NCBI GenBank assembly: GCA_014191195.1
Contig: BJGZ01000005.1
Coordinates: 125,557 to 189,556 of the forward strand
DNA length: 64,000 nt
Direction of reading: 5' to 3'
From: Chlorobiota bacterium
GTDB taxonomy: Bacteria; Bacteroidota; Ignavibacteria; Kapaibacteriales; UBA961
Shown here: positions 55,986-64,000 of the stretch, in pieces
Position numbering within the stretch: position 1 is the first letter of the stretch
Layout: every line of letters begins with the position of its first letter
Made by a program: the position numbers and the translations under genes
Notes under the pieces: model-generated
What the model saw: only the letters and a program-made list of their open reading frames with translations
What the model was told of the DNA's origin: nothing
Database searches by the model: none

Positions 55986-56734
55986 TCATATCGCTCCATT
56001 CTGAAGGTTTCCCCTAAATATCTTTTTCTCACTTCTTCATTATTAGCTATCTCAGATGCCGAGCCCTGATAAAAAATTGTTCCATCAATCATAATATAGG
56101 CTCTATCGGTAATGGACAACGTTTCATGTACATTGTGATCTGTAATCAACACGCCAATGCCTCTTTGTTTCAAATTAGCAACTAAGTGCATTATTTCTTC
56201 AATTGTGATTGGATCTATACCAGCGAAAGGTTCGTCTAAAAATACAAATTTAGGATTTGAAGCTAAAGAACGTGCAATTTCACAGCGTCTTCTTTCTCCT
56301 CCTGACAGCATATACCCTTTACTCTTTCTAATATGAGTAATGCTAAAATCTTCTAATAATTGTTCTAATTGTTGCTTCCTTTCTGAGCGCTTTAAATTTT
56401 GTAATTGAAGGATTGCCATAATATTATCTTCAACAGACAGTTTTCTGAATATAGAGGCTTCTTGGGGTAAATAACTCATTCCTAAGCGAGCTCTTTTATA
56501 CATTGCTAAAGAGGTAATATCTCTAGAATCCATAAATACTCTGCCAGAACTAGGCTGTATCATTCCAACCATCATGTAAAAAGATGTGGTTTTTCCTGCG
56601 CCATTAGGCCCGAGAAGGCCTACAACTTCACCTTGATTTAATTCTAAGGAAACATTATTGACAACTGTTCTTTTAGCATATCGCTTTACGATATTCTCGG
56701 CTCTTATACAATGTTGTAATTGATCAGTTTTCAA
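55982..56734 (-). CDS. lptB: Lipopolysaccharide export ABC ATPase LptB
   Basis: A 250-residue ATPase that powers LptFG to extract LPS from the inner membrane. Diagnostic segments are [20 protein letters not shown] (Walker A), [22 protein letters not shown] (Q-loop region), [17 protein letters not shown] (signature), [19 protein letters not shown] and [20 protein letters not shown] (switch His). The start is TTG at 56734, with AAAGG 6-10 bases upstream; the usual LptB start fits no nearby ATG. The gene lies after htrA and is coupled to a second ABC ATPase. lptF/G are not in the window. Confidence 0.94.
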   Translation of the reverse strand: MKTDQLQHCIRAENIVKRYAKRTVVNNVSLELNQGEVVGLLGPNGAGKTTSFYMMVGMIQPSSGRVFMDSRDITSLAMYKRARLGMSYLPQEASIFRKLSVEDNIMAILQLQNLKRSERKQQLEQLLEDFSITHIRKSKGYMLSGGERRRCEIARSLASNPKFVFLDEPFAGIDPITIEEIMHLVANLKQRGIGVLITDHNVHETLSITDRAYIMIDGTIFYQGSASEIANNEEVRKRYLGETFRMERYE

Positions 56735-56761
56735 ACAATAACCTTTACTGGTACTTGGAAA

Positions 56762-57964
56762 TCAGCGTTTAATAGGATTAAGATACATTTTTTTTGTGAG
56801 AGTCTCGCCCGATCTTAATATCTCAATTTTTAAGGTTTGGCCTACCACTCCATCACTAATTGCAATAACTAAATCATCATCTTTATGAATAGGAGTATTA
56901 TCTACTTTTAGGATTATGTCGCCTGGTTCTATACCAGATTTCTCTGCAGAAGATCCTGACTTTACTTCAATAACTACAACTCCATCGGTCTTATCTAATT
57001 TGAAGTATTTTGCAATATTATCATCAATCTGTTGAACAATAAGTCCTGGATTAAAATCTCGGTCAATTTTACCGTGCTCTTTTAATTGGTCAGCAATATG
57101 CTTTACCCTGTTTATAGGGACTGCAAATCCAATCCCTATGCTACCAGCACCTTGAGAACTTTGTGAAGTTGAATATATAATAGTATTAACGCCTATTACT
57201 TCTCCACTAGCATTCAGAAGTGGGCCACCAGAATTACCTGAACTTATTGCAGCATCTGTTTGAATCATATTCTTGTAGATACGATTCTCTTGAGAAAAAC
57301 TGACTCCTATATTACTTACAACCCCTACCGTTACAGTAGGTCTTGCATTGATATCAAATAAGCCGAAAGGATTTCCAAAAGCTATACTCCATTCTCCTAC
57401 AATTACTTCGTCTGAATTAGCAAATGTTAAAAAGGGAAGATTCTTACCTTTGATTTTTAATAATGCAACATCGCTTACTGGGTCTGATCCAATAATTTCT
57501 GCATTATATTTTTCACCATTTGTTAACGTTACAACTACTTTTGATGCATTACCTGCAACATGATCATTCGTAACTATATATCCATCAGATGATATAAGAA
57601 AACCTGAACCCAGACTTCTTACTTCCATTTTTTTAGAGTATTGTTTACGGAAATTATTAAAAAACTGGTCAAAAAATGGATCTCTAAATGCACTTCCAAA
57701 AGGGTCATAACCAACTTGTCTTACTTCTGTAATATTAATTCCAACAATTGCAGGACTTGCTATTTTAACTGTTTCGGTTATTGCATTATGTCTAGAATTT
57801 GAGATATCTGCATTTGCTTGAAGAATTTCTGGGCTTTGCGCCTGTGTATTATGTTCTTGTAAAACTGACTCGGAAGGTTCTTTTGAACATGCGGCAATTA
57901 TTATTGATTGCGATAAAAATAATAAACCCACTAATATTGAAGCTGATAATTTTGAAGTTTTCAT
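56762..57964 (-). CDS. HtrA/DegP-family serine protease, lipoprotein
   Basis: A 400-residue periplasmic quality-control protease. The N-terminus (MKTSKLSASILVGLLFLSQ) ends in a lipobox (IAAC), so it is probably a lipoprotein, unlike soluble DegP. The triad is visible: His in IVTNDHVAG, Asp in SDVALLKI, Ser in GNSGGPLLNASG. One PDZ domain follows (VVIEVKSGSSAEKSGIEPGDIILKVDN, about 325-395), as in DegS or HtrA with a single PDZ. A linker of about 50 residues separates the signal and protease. It is the first gene of the htrA-lptB-ABC-transglycosylase run. Confidence 0.93.
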   Translation of the reverse strand: MKTSKLSASILVGLLFLSQSIIIAACSKEPSESVLQEHNTQAQSPEILQANADISNSRHNAITETVKIASPAIVGINITEVRQVGYDPFGSAFRDPFFDQFFNNFRKQYSKKMEVRSLGSGFLISSDGYIVTNDHVAGNASKVVVTLTNGEKYNAEIIGSDPVSDVALLKIKGKNLPFLTFANSDEVIVGEWSIAFGNPFGLFDINARPTVTVGVVSNIGVSFSQENRIYKNMIQTDAAISSGNSGGPLLNASGEVIGVNTIIYSTSQSSQGAGSIGIGFAVPINRVKHIADQLKEHGKIDRDFNPGLIVQQIDDNIAKYFKLDKTDGVVVIEVKSGSSAEKSGIEPGDIILKVDNTPIHKDDDLVIAISDGVVGQTLKIEILRSGETLTKKMYLNPIKR

Positions 57965-58106
57965 AAAACTTCCTTAAAGAAATGTATGATTGCTATCTTT
58001 GTACTACTTGATTTTGATAAATACTGATTCAGAATCTTATAGCATGAACTTTGACGATTTGAAGTGGAAATAATTTTCTGCTAAGTAGCCTACTTTTTGG
58101 AATATA

Positions 58107-60638
58107 GTGATTACCTTTTTAACTATAGCATTGCCTCTACCTGTTCATAAACTATTTATATATAAATATGAACATACTGATAAAGATAGTAAAAACTTTA
58201 TTGGTTGCAGAGCTTTATTGCCTTTTGGCAAGAGAATTATGACAGGGATTATCGTTAAAAGTGATGTAAACATTCCTGAAATAAAAGACATTAAATCTAT
58301 CATTGAAATATTAGATGATATGCCAATATTCTCAGATTCGATGCTAGAACTTACTAAAAGAATGAGTGATTATTATTTTTGCTCATGGGGAGAAACATTA
58401 AAAGCTGCTTTGCCACAGGGAATGACACCCAAAAGTGTTATGTCAATTTCTTTATTGTATACTCCTACTGCATCTGAATTAGAAGAAATGAAAAAAAAGG
58501 CTCCTAAACGGGCAGCTTTATTGCATACTCTTATATCTCATCAAGGGCCTTTAACTGTTGTATACCTAGAAAGAATATTAAAAACAGGCTCAGTGGCCGA
58601 TCAATTAGATGCTTTAGAACGCTCTCATATCATTGTTTGTGAACATTCTATTCAGAAATCAAATAAAGCCAGAACTCAAAAAGCTATTTCAATAGAAGAA
58701 TCATTGCTACATGATCATAATAAATTAAGAGAAGCCTTAGATGTATTGGATACAAAACACCCTAAGCAATCTGCTTTATTAAGTCATATATATATCCAAA
58801 CTTCACATTCAACTCATCCGCTTTTATTACATAAAGTATTAGAAGAAACATCATTATCTCAATCAATTGTACAAAGCTTGCTTAAAAAAAAGTTTATTAC
58901 CATTAAAGATATTGAAGTTCCTTTGGTACTTGATGAACAGCAATCTTACTCACTTGCCTCCAGAGACGAGTCTAAACTTGGTTTAACAGTCGAACAACAG
59001 CATGCCCATGTTCACATTGTACAGGCTTTAAAGGATGCAGATCATAAAACATTTTTACTTCATGGAATAACAGGTAGCGGTAAAACCTTGGTATATATTC
59101 AAGCAATTAAGTCTGCAATTACATATGGAAAAAATTGTTTACTTCTCTTGCCAGAAATAGCATTAACGCCACAATTAACAGATAGATTTAAGGCTGTTTT
59201 TGGAGGAGAGATTGCAATACTACATAGCAAGATGTCTGCAGCTGAACGTTATGGGCATTGGCGAAGAATACAGAATGGTAAAGCTACAATTGTTATAGGT
59301 GCTAGATCTGCATTATTTGCTCCGTTTCCTTCGCGAAGCCTTGGACTTATCATCGTTGATGAAGAACATGAACCATCGTATAAACAGGAATCTCCAGCAC
59401 CTCGTTATAATGCTAGAGATTGTGCTGTGATGAGAGCAGCTATAGAAAAAGCAGTTATTGTGTTAGGTAGTGCAACACCTTCTATGGAAAGTATGTTTAA
59501 TGCACAACAAGGAAAATATCACTATCTACAGATACAATCGCGAGCAGATGGTGCACATATGCCAACAATTCATTGTATTGATATTAAACAACAACGCAAG
59601 CAAAGGGCGATGATTGGTAATTTTTCTATGGAATTATTGACGGCAATAATGCAAAGATTAGCACAAAAACAAGGTGTAATATTGTTCCATAATCGTCGGG
59701 GTTTTGCAAGATTTCAGGAATGTATCGATTGTGGAGCAATTCCAATGTGTAAACATTGTTCTATATCGTTAACTCTGCATAAATCTGCGAATATGCTAAA
59801 ATGTCATTATTGTGGATATGCTCAACCTGCCTTAAAGATATGTTCTATTTGTGGTGGAACAGATATAAAAGAAACTGGTTCTGGAACTCAAAAAATTGAA
59901 GAAGAATTGCAAGAAACTCTTCTGCAAATGGGATATACAGCTTGTATTCAAAGAATGGATTTGGATACTACTACTCAAAAAGGATCTCATCGTAAGATTT
60001 TAGAAGATTTCCATAAAGGAACAATCGATATACTGATTGGTACTCAGATGGTAGCAAAAGGGCTAGATTTTGCACGAGTAACATTAGTTGGGATTATTGA
60101 TGCAGACCAACAATTATTCATGCCAGACTTCAGGGCATCCGAAAGAACATTTCAGTTAATTACCCAAGTTGCTGGGCGCGCTGGTAGAAGCGGAGAATAT
60201 CCTGGAGAAGTTCTCTTGCAAACTGCGCAACCTTATCACCAAACCATAATTGCAGCTTTAGCAAACAATTATGAAATCTTTTATTCAGATGAATTACAGA
60301 TAAGAAAAGATACTTTTTTCCCACCCTTTTCTAGACTAATAAGAATAGAATTTTCTGGCATTGATGAACAAAGAGTTCATGAATCATCTCAACATTTTAA
60401 TGCAGTTTTACCCTCATTGCCAGAAATTTATGAGAAATTAGGTCCGATAACCCCATTAATAGCCAGGTTAAGATCTCATTACAGAAAAATAATACTATTA
60501 AAATCTAATAAATCAACTGATCCTAGCGGAGAAAGAGTAAGGCATGCAATACGATTCGCCTATCATCATTATCAAGAAAAGTATGCCAATCCAAATATTA
60601 AATTGATTATTGATATTGATACTTTTGATGCAGTTTAA
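58107..60638 (+). CDS. priA: Primosomal protein N' (PriA helicase)
   Basis: An 843-residue replication-restart helicase of superfamily 2. The N-terminal DNA-binding domain begins with IALPLPVHKLFIYKYE and FGKRIMTGIIV. Helicase motifs are HGITGSGKTLVYI (Walker A), VDEEHEPSYKQ (DEEH), LGSATPSMES, and GTQMVAKGLDF. Eight Cys in two clusters (ECIDCG, MCKHC, KCHYCG, ICSICGG) form the PriA zinc region. The start appears to be GTG at 58107, which puts the conserved LPLPVHKLF at residues 9-18. The stop overlaps the convergent rimM by 4 bp. Confidence 0.96.
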   Translation: MITFLTIALPLPVHKLFIYKYEHTDKDSKNFIGCRALLPFGKRIMTGIIVKSDVNIPEIKDIKSIIEILDDMPIFSDSMLELTKRMSDYYFCSWGETLKAALPQGMTPKSVMSISLLYTPTASELEEMKKKAPKRAALLHTLISHQGPLTVVYLERILKTGSVADQLDALERSHIIVCEHSIQKSNKARTQKAISIEESLLHDHNKLREALDVLDTKHPKQSALLSHIYIQTSHSTHPLLLHKVLEETSLSQSIVQSLLKKKFITIKDIEVPLVLDEQQSYSLASRDESKLGLTVEQQHAHVHIVQALKDADHKTFLLHGITGSGKTLVYIQAIKSAITYGKNCLLLLPEIALTPQLTDRFKAVFGGEIAILHSKMSAAERYGHWRRIQNGKATIVIGARSALFAPFPSRSLGLIIVDEEHEPSYKQESPAPRYNARDCAVMRAAIEKAVIVLGSATPSMESMFNAQQGKYHYLQIQSRADGAHMPTIHCIDIKQQRKQRAMIGNFSMELLTAIMQRLAQKQGVILFHNRRGFARFQECIDCGAIPMCKHCSISLTLHKSANMLKCHYCGYAQPALKICSICGGTDIKETGSGTQKIEEELQETLLQMGYTACIQRMDLDTTTQKGSHRKILEDFHKGTIDILIGTQMVAKGLDFARVTLVGIIDADQQLFMPDFRASERTFQLITQVAGRAGRSGEYPGEVLLQTAQPYHQTIIAALANNYEIFYSDELQIRKDTFFPPFSRLIRIEFSGIDEQRVHESSQHFNAVLPSLPEIYEKLGPITPLIARLRSHYRKIILLKSNKSTDPSGERVRHAIRFAYHHYQEKYANPNIKLIIDIDTFDAV

Positions 60639-61171
60639 TATTCGTCTTCTTCTTTAGCTTGCTGTCTTGCTAAATCTAATAAACCTTCCATCATATAAAC
60701 AGTTATTGTTTTTTTTAAAATATCCGTTGATAGTATAACATCATCAATAACAGGTAATGGAATTTCACCTTTGTCTGTTTGCATTACCCACACATCATTT
60801 GCCGGCATAATCCAGACATCAGAAATTACCCCTAAATGCTCTCCAGACTTATTAATGACAGAGCATCCAATGATTTCACTAATATAATAGTGCTCATTTT
60901 TCCTTAATATATAATTCTCGTCAACAAATATTCCGGTTTCAATCAATGATTTTATATCCGAACTTTGAACACCTTTCAACTGAATTTTTAAGGTATTTTT
61001 ATAAGGCGAACATCCAATGATTGTATATTCCTTGGCAAACTGTGCAGAATAACCTAATAATACTTTGGTGCCACTGTTTAATTGTAAAGCTGTGTCTGGA
61101 CATTCAGATAAAATAATTTCACCTTGAGTGCCATATTCTCTACTTATTGTACCAACATATCTAAAACCCAT
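60635..61171 (-). CDS. rimM: Ribosome maturation factor RimM
   Basis: A 178-residue 16S rRNA processing factor that binds ribosomal protein S19 during 30S assembly. The N-terminal beta-barrel (residues 1-95, YVGTISREYGTQGEIIL) and C-terminal PRC barrel (EHYYISEIIGCSVINKSGEHLGVISDV, then IPLPVIDDVILSTDILKKTITV) are in the family order. It is outside the usual rpsP-rimM-trmD operon and follows the SF2 helicase gene by 12 bp on the same strand, an unusual neighbour. Confidence 0.9.
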   Translation of the reverse strand: MGFRYVGTISREYGTQGEIILSECPDTALQLNSGTKVLLGYSAQFAKEYTIIGCSPYKNTLKIQLKGVQSSDIKSLIETGIFVDENYILRKNEHYYISEIIGCSVINKSGEHLGVISDVWIMPANDVWVMQTDKGEIPLPVIDDVILSTDILKKTITVYMMEGLLDLARQQAKEEDEY

Positions 61172-61183
61172 TTTTATCCTTGA

Positions 61184-63073
61184 TTATACTAGTCTGCCTC
61201 TTTCTAAGCATTTCATAAGCCAATTTCTTTTGTCTTCAAGCTCTTGTAAATTCATTTGATCTTGAGATTTTAAAAATTTCTTTTTTGATTCAAAGTGAAC
61301 ACCTTTTACATCTGAATTCATGCCTTGCGACTTCATGTTTAAAGATAATTTTACAGCTAATTGAGAGCATTCTTGTCTTAATTGTTGCTCTAAACTAATA
61401 ATATCTATTGCATTTGATGATATATCAATATATAGGCTAGGGGGTATTATGTGTTCTTCGATTAGTTCTTCTTGTTTGATTGATGAATTTTTATCTGGAA
61501 ATAATTCCCAATCTAATGTCTCGATGCCTTTATGTTGAACATCGGCTAATACCCATGATTCTATAGATTCAATGGCAGTTCTACTTTGCTGAAATTCAAT
61601 TTCTCTTTTTGCAGATAATTTTATTCCTATTTGCTGTTCGGATAATAACCAATCAAAAATCTGAGATAAAGCCGCATCATTAGATGTAAACAAATCGCAT
61701 ACATTTTGCTTTTTGCAAAATCCTGTATAATATCTCATACCCCTAAAGATTTGTTGCATTGTTTTAGAAATAGCTCTTACTAAATCAGCCTTTACAATAA
61801 TACTTATTGGTTTGATATCGGTACCTTCGCCAATCATATCAACCTGCACCATTATATCAATCAATCCATTTCTATATTGTTGAAGTAATACTAATCGTTC
61901 TTGTGCTGGGATATCTTGTCCAATTCTTGCAGAAATAAATTCTGGAAAATGTTGTTTTACAAATTCTAAAATTGCAGCTGAATGATTATTACTCATTGCA
62001 ATTATCAACATCTGATGATTCTTGAAAGAATTGTTATATCCCTTTGTGCGCTGTTTTTCTTCAAGCCATTGATTTCTTTTTTCTTGAAATCGAACAAATG
62101 CTGGCCTTAATAAAGAATCAAGATATACAGAATGAAAGCGCATTTTTTTTCTAGCTAAAAAAGCATCAATATCCTGATCGGAATCTGCCATTTCTTGCAT
62201 TTGAGATAAAGATAATTCAATCTCATCTCCAGATTCTATATTCCTCAATTTGATTTTATAATCAATCATATTTGTAGAAACTCTCTTTAAAATGCCACCT
62301 TCTTCATGTGCATCCCTTAGTTGAACTTCATGCAAAGCCTTATAAAATCGTTCATTGCCATTACGTATTTCAAATGGTACGCCAAACAAAGATTTATTGT
62401 CCGAACGTATTGGTGTGCCCGATAGAGCAATACTGCAACTATGCTCTAATCTTCCTAAAGCGATTGCCCAGGTTCCTTCATCTGACAAATGATGCACTTC
62501 GTCATATACAAACATGCATGAATGGTGTTCTGCAAATCTCTTTATTGCTTCATTTCCACTTTTCCCGCATGCATATTGATATGTGGTTATAATTATGTCT
62601 GTTGATGAATTCTTAAGAAATGTTTTTTCTGAATCTGCAGTACAAAACCGTAATGGAACAGACCCTAGATTTCTTAAAACTCGGCTTAATTCTATTGGGT
62701 CTGCATATTGATCTCGCAAATTTCCCCTAGGAACAAACACAATTAATTTTTGAGCTTTGCCTAAATGCTTTGCTATTACAAATGATGCTAATGCAGTAAT
62801 AGTTTTTCCATATCCTGGCACAAATACGCCAAGATGATTGTTCTCGCCTTTTTTTAGACAAGAAGCAAGCTTATGTAAAAAATGTAATTGTCCTGTCCTG
62901 AATCTAAAAGAATCATGAAGGTTTATACCAGGTAAATCTACAAGATCACCAAGAACTTGTAAATTATCCTGATCTGAACGAAAGTTCAACATGGATTTTG
63001 TATTCGGATTGTAAATGCTGCATGAGCAAAATACTGTTTTCATAAGTGTTTTACAATCTGTACTTATCCCCAT
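61184..63073 (-). CDS. SF2 DEAD/DEAH-box helicase family protein, unknown role
   Basis: A 629-residue protein with two RecA-like domains. Motif I is variant (VFVPGYGKTITALA, with PGYGKT instead of GSGKT). Motif II is FVYDEVHHLSDEGTW, motif III is ALSGTPIRSD, and motif VI-like is MQQIFRGMRY. A motif V-like segment (MVQVDMIGEGTDI) is present. Beyond residue about 470 is a helical, charged tail with no domain that I recognise and no nuclease motif. The start at 63073 may be replaced by a Met ten residues in. Such helicases occur in DNA repair, restriction or phage-related roles. The gene is first in a pair with rimM. Confidence 0.75.
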   Translation of the reverse strand: MGISTDCKTLMKTVFCSCSIYNPNTKSMLNFRSDQDNLQVLGDLVDLPGINLHDSFRFRTGQLHFLHKLASCLKKGENNHLGVFVPGYGKTITALASFVIAKHLGKAQKLIVFVPRGNLRDQYADPIELSRVLRNLGSVPLRFCTADSEKTFLKNSSTDIIITTYQYACGKSGNEAIKRFAEHHSCMFVYDEVHHLSDEGTWAIALGRLEHSCSIALSGTPIRSDNKSLFGVPFEIRNGNERFYKALHEVQLRDAHEEGGILKRVSTNMIDYKIKLRNIESGDEIELSLSQMQEMADSDQDIDAFLARKKMRFHSVYLDSLLRPAFVRFQEKRNQWLEEKQRTKGYNNSFKNHQMLIIAMSNNHSAAILEFVKQHFPEFISARIGQDIPAQERLVLLQQYRNGLIDIMVQVDMIGEGTDIKPISIIVKADLVRAISKTMQQIFRGMRYYTGFCKKQNVCDLFTSNDAALSQIFDWLLSEQQIGIKLSAKREIEFQQSRTAIESIESWVLADVQHKGIETLDWELFPDKNSSIKQEELIEEHIIPPSLYIDISSNAIDIISLEQQLRQECSQLAVKLSLNMKSQGMNSDVKGVHFESKKKFLKSQDQMNLQELEDKRNWLMKCLERGRLV

Positions 63074-63162
63074 TTTATTATTATTGGATACATCGTTTTA
63101 TAAATAAGGCACTAACAAAGTTACATGCTAGATTACATTAAAATTTTGAGTATTTTTTCGAT

Positions 63163-63750
63163 ATGATAAAAAAAGAATTGCGCTCATATTTTTTAGAGAA
63201 AAGAAATACACTCCCTGCTGAAATTCGTGAAGAATTATCGGTATTGATTTGTAATCATATCCTTTCTTCTGCTATATGGAAAAAATATGATGATATTTTT
63301 ATGTATGTTCCATTTAGGTCTGAAGTTGATATTCTTCCTTTAATTGATATCGCTTGGAGGGAAGGTAAAAAGGTATTTTTACCTAAAATTGATACTCAAA
63401 ACAGTGTGATTATACCTATTGAATATAAAAGATTTTCTACGCTTATTAAGGGCCCTTATGGTATTATGGAGCCTCAATCAGAAGATAATATTCACATTAA
63501 TCCAATTGAATTTAGGGCGCTTTGTTTAGTTCCACTGTTAGCGTGTGATACAAATGGCTATAGATTGGGTTATGGAGGTGGATATTATGATAAGTTTTTT
63601 GCTTTGTACAGTAATCTATTCAGATGTGGTATTGGATTTTCATTTCAGAAATACAATAATGATGTACCAAGAGAACAGCATGATATCGCTATGATGGCAT
63701 TTTGTTGCGAGGAACAAATGGAATATATACAAGAAAGGCCTGCTTATTAG
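63163..63750 (+). CDS. 5-formyltetrahydrofolate cyclo-ligase
   Basis: A 195-residue enzyme that converts 5-formyl-THF to 5,10-methenyl-THF with ATP, returning a storage folate to the pool used by FolD. The N-terminus (IKKELRSYFLEKRNTLPAEIREEL) has the conserved Lys/Arg of the ATP-binding region; later YVPFRSEVDILPLID, GPYGIMEPQ, LVPLLACDTNGYRLGYGGGYYDKFF and the C-terminal QHDIAMMAFCCEE complete the pattern. The stop codon lies inside the loop of the following terminator hairpin. Confidence 0.93.
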   Translation: MIKKELRSYFLEKRNTLPAEIREELSVLICNHILSSAIWKKYDDIFMYVPFRSEVDILPLIDIAWREGKKVFLPKIDTQNSVIIPIEYKRFSTLIKGPYGIMEPQSEDNIHINPIEFRALCLVPLLACDTNGYRLGYGGGYYDKFFALYSNLFRCGIGFSFQKYNNDVPREQHDIAMMAFCCEEQMEYIQERPAY

Positions 63751-63762
63751 GCAGACCTTTTT
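63734..63762 (+). terminator. Intrinsic terminator overlapping the cyclo-ligase stop codon
   Basis: AGGCCTGC pairs with GCAGACCT (one mismatch) around loop TTATTAG, which contains the TAG stop, followed by five T residues. An A-rich run lies on the other side, so it could also serve the convergent gene. Confidence 0.75.
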
Positions 63763-63784
63763 GTTATTCTGTGCTGAAAGAGGA

Positions 63785-64000
63785 TTATTTCATATTAGCT
63801 TTTAGTGCATTTACTCTTTTCACTACTTCAGACGGAGGAAAAGATCTTGCAAATCTTTCGATGTTCTCTAATGAATTATCACTTACAAATAAAGCATCTC
63901 TAACCGATCTATCAGCAAAATCAATAGCTTGTTTTTTTGCACCTGCTTTAGCATAAATTTCTGCTAACTGGTATTCTAAAGCATAAGATAATGGGAATTG
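63785..64000 (-). CDS. C-terminal end of an unrecognised, TPR-like protein (cut by window edge)
   Basis: The minus strand is open from the window edge to a TAA at 63785, giving the last 71 residues of a protein. The visible part is helical, with a tetratricopeptide-like unit (YALEYQLAEIYAKAGAKKQA then IDFADRSVRDAL) and a basic end (VVKRVNALKANMK). The rest lies outside the window, so the family cannot be named. The gene converges on the formyl-THF cyclo-ligase gene. Confidence 0.75.
   Translation of the reverse strand, partial: QFPLSYALEYQLAEIYAKAGAKKQAIDFADRSVRDALFVSDNSLENIERFARSFPPSEVVKRVNALKANMK

Overview
The window is an AT-rich, densely packed bacterial chromosome segment with about 60 protein genes, one tRNA, one SRP RNA and one clear pseudogene. 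It holds no insertion sequence, integrase, phage gene or CRISPR array. The gene set points to a Gram-negative member of the Bacteroidota/Chlorobiota/Kapabacteria (FCB) assemblage. Evidence for this is a type IX secretion system (T9SS) plug protein, two proteins with C-terminal T9SS sorting domains, a DUF1501/DUF1800 pair, LPS and lipoprotein genes (waaA, lptB, lolD, lgt) and a single-chain glycine dehydrogenase. The phylum assignment is inference. Several genes use GTG or TTG starts (feoA, accA, infC, lptB, priA). Convergent gene pairs often overlap by a few bases, which fits a compact genome.

Layout. 1-2 kb: the 3' end of uvrC, a cupin, purine nucleoside phosphorylase, SRP RNA and tRNA-Arg(TCT). 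2-10 kb: M16 peptidase, FeoAB ferrous iron uptake, an MDR oxidoreductase and gcvP. 10-16 kb: the DUF1501/DUF1800 export pair, a DcuC-type dicarboxylate carrier preceded by a Crp/Fnr regulator broken by two in-frame stops, an orphan OmpA-like domain and DedA. 16-25 kb: M61 peptidase, a pseudouridine-synthase-like protein with a long disordered repeat region and a degenerate active site, and a glycan cluster containing accA. 25-34 kb: an rRNA methyltransferase, a PHP-like membrane protein, lysS and the translation cluster infC-rpmI-rplT-pheS, followed by lolD and plsC. 34-40 kb: a YIP1 membrane protein, manA, folD, a PduO-type cobalamin adenosyltransferase, a tiny Cys/Pro/Lys-rich exported peptide, a His-rich putative Tat substrate and hutI. 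40-48 kb: a SPOR protein, murG, metabolic genes, and a surface pair consisting of an IgGFc-binding-like/beta-barrel fusion and a T9SS cargo. 48-54 kb: outer-membrane proteins, the T9SS plug gene overlapping waaA, and lgt. 54-64 kb: htrA-lptB-ABC-transglycosylase operon, priA, rimM, an SF2 helicase, formyl-THF cyclo-ligase and the C-terminus of an unrecognised protein.

Most of the window is housekeeping and I see no complete undescribed defence or mobile system. The strongest unusual signals are proteins that keep a family fold but lose catalytic residues: the RsuA-like protein (catalytic Asp to Glu), a GT2/phosphoglycosyl-transferase fusion with its catalytic segment missing, and an rRNA methyltransferase with NPAY instead of NPPY. 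Others are the Crp/Fnr nonsense pseudogene, a protein with both a Tat signal and a T9SS sorting domain, and the exported Cys-Pro-Lys peptide. These calls come from reading motifs by eye; no database search was possible.
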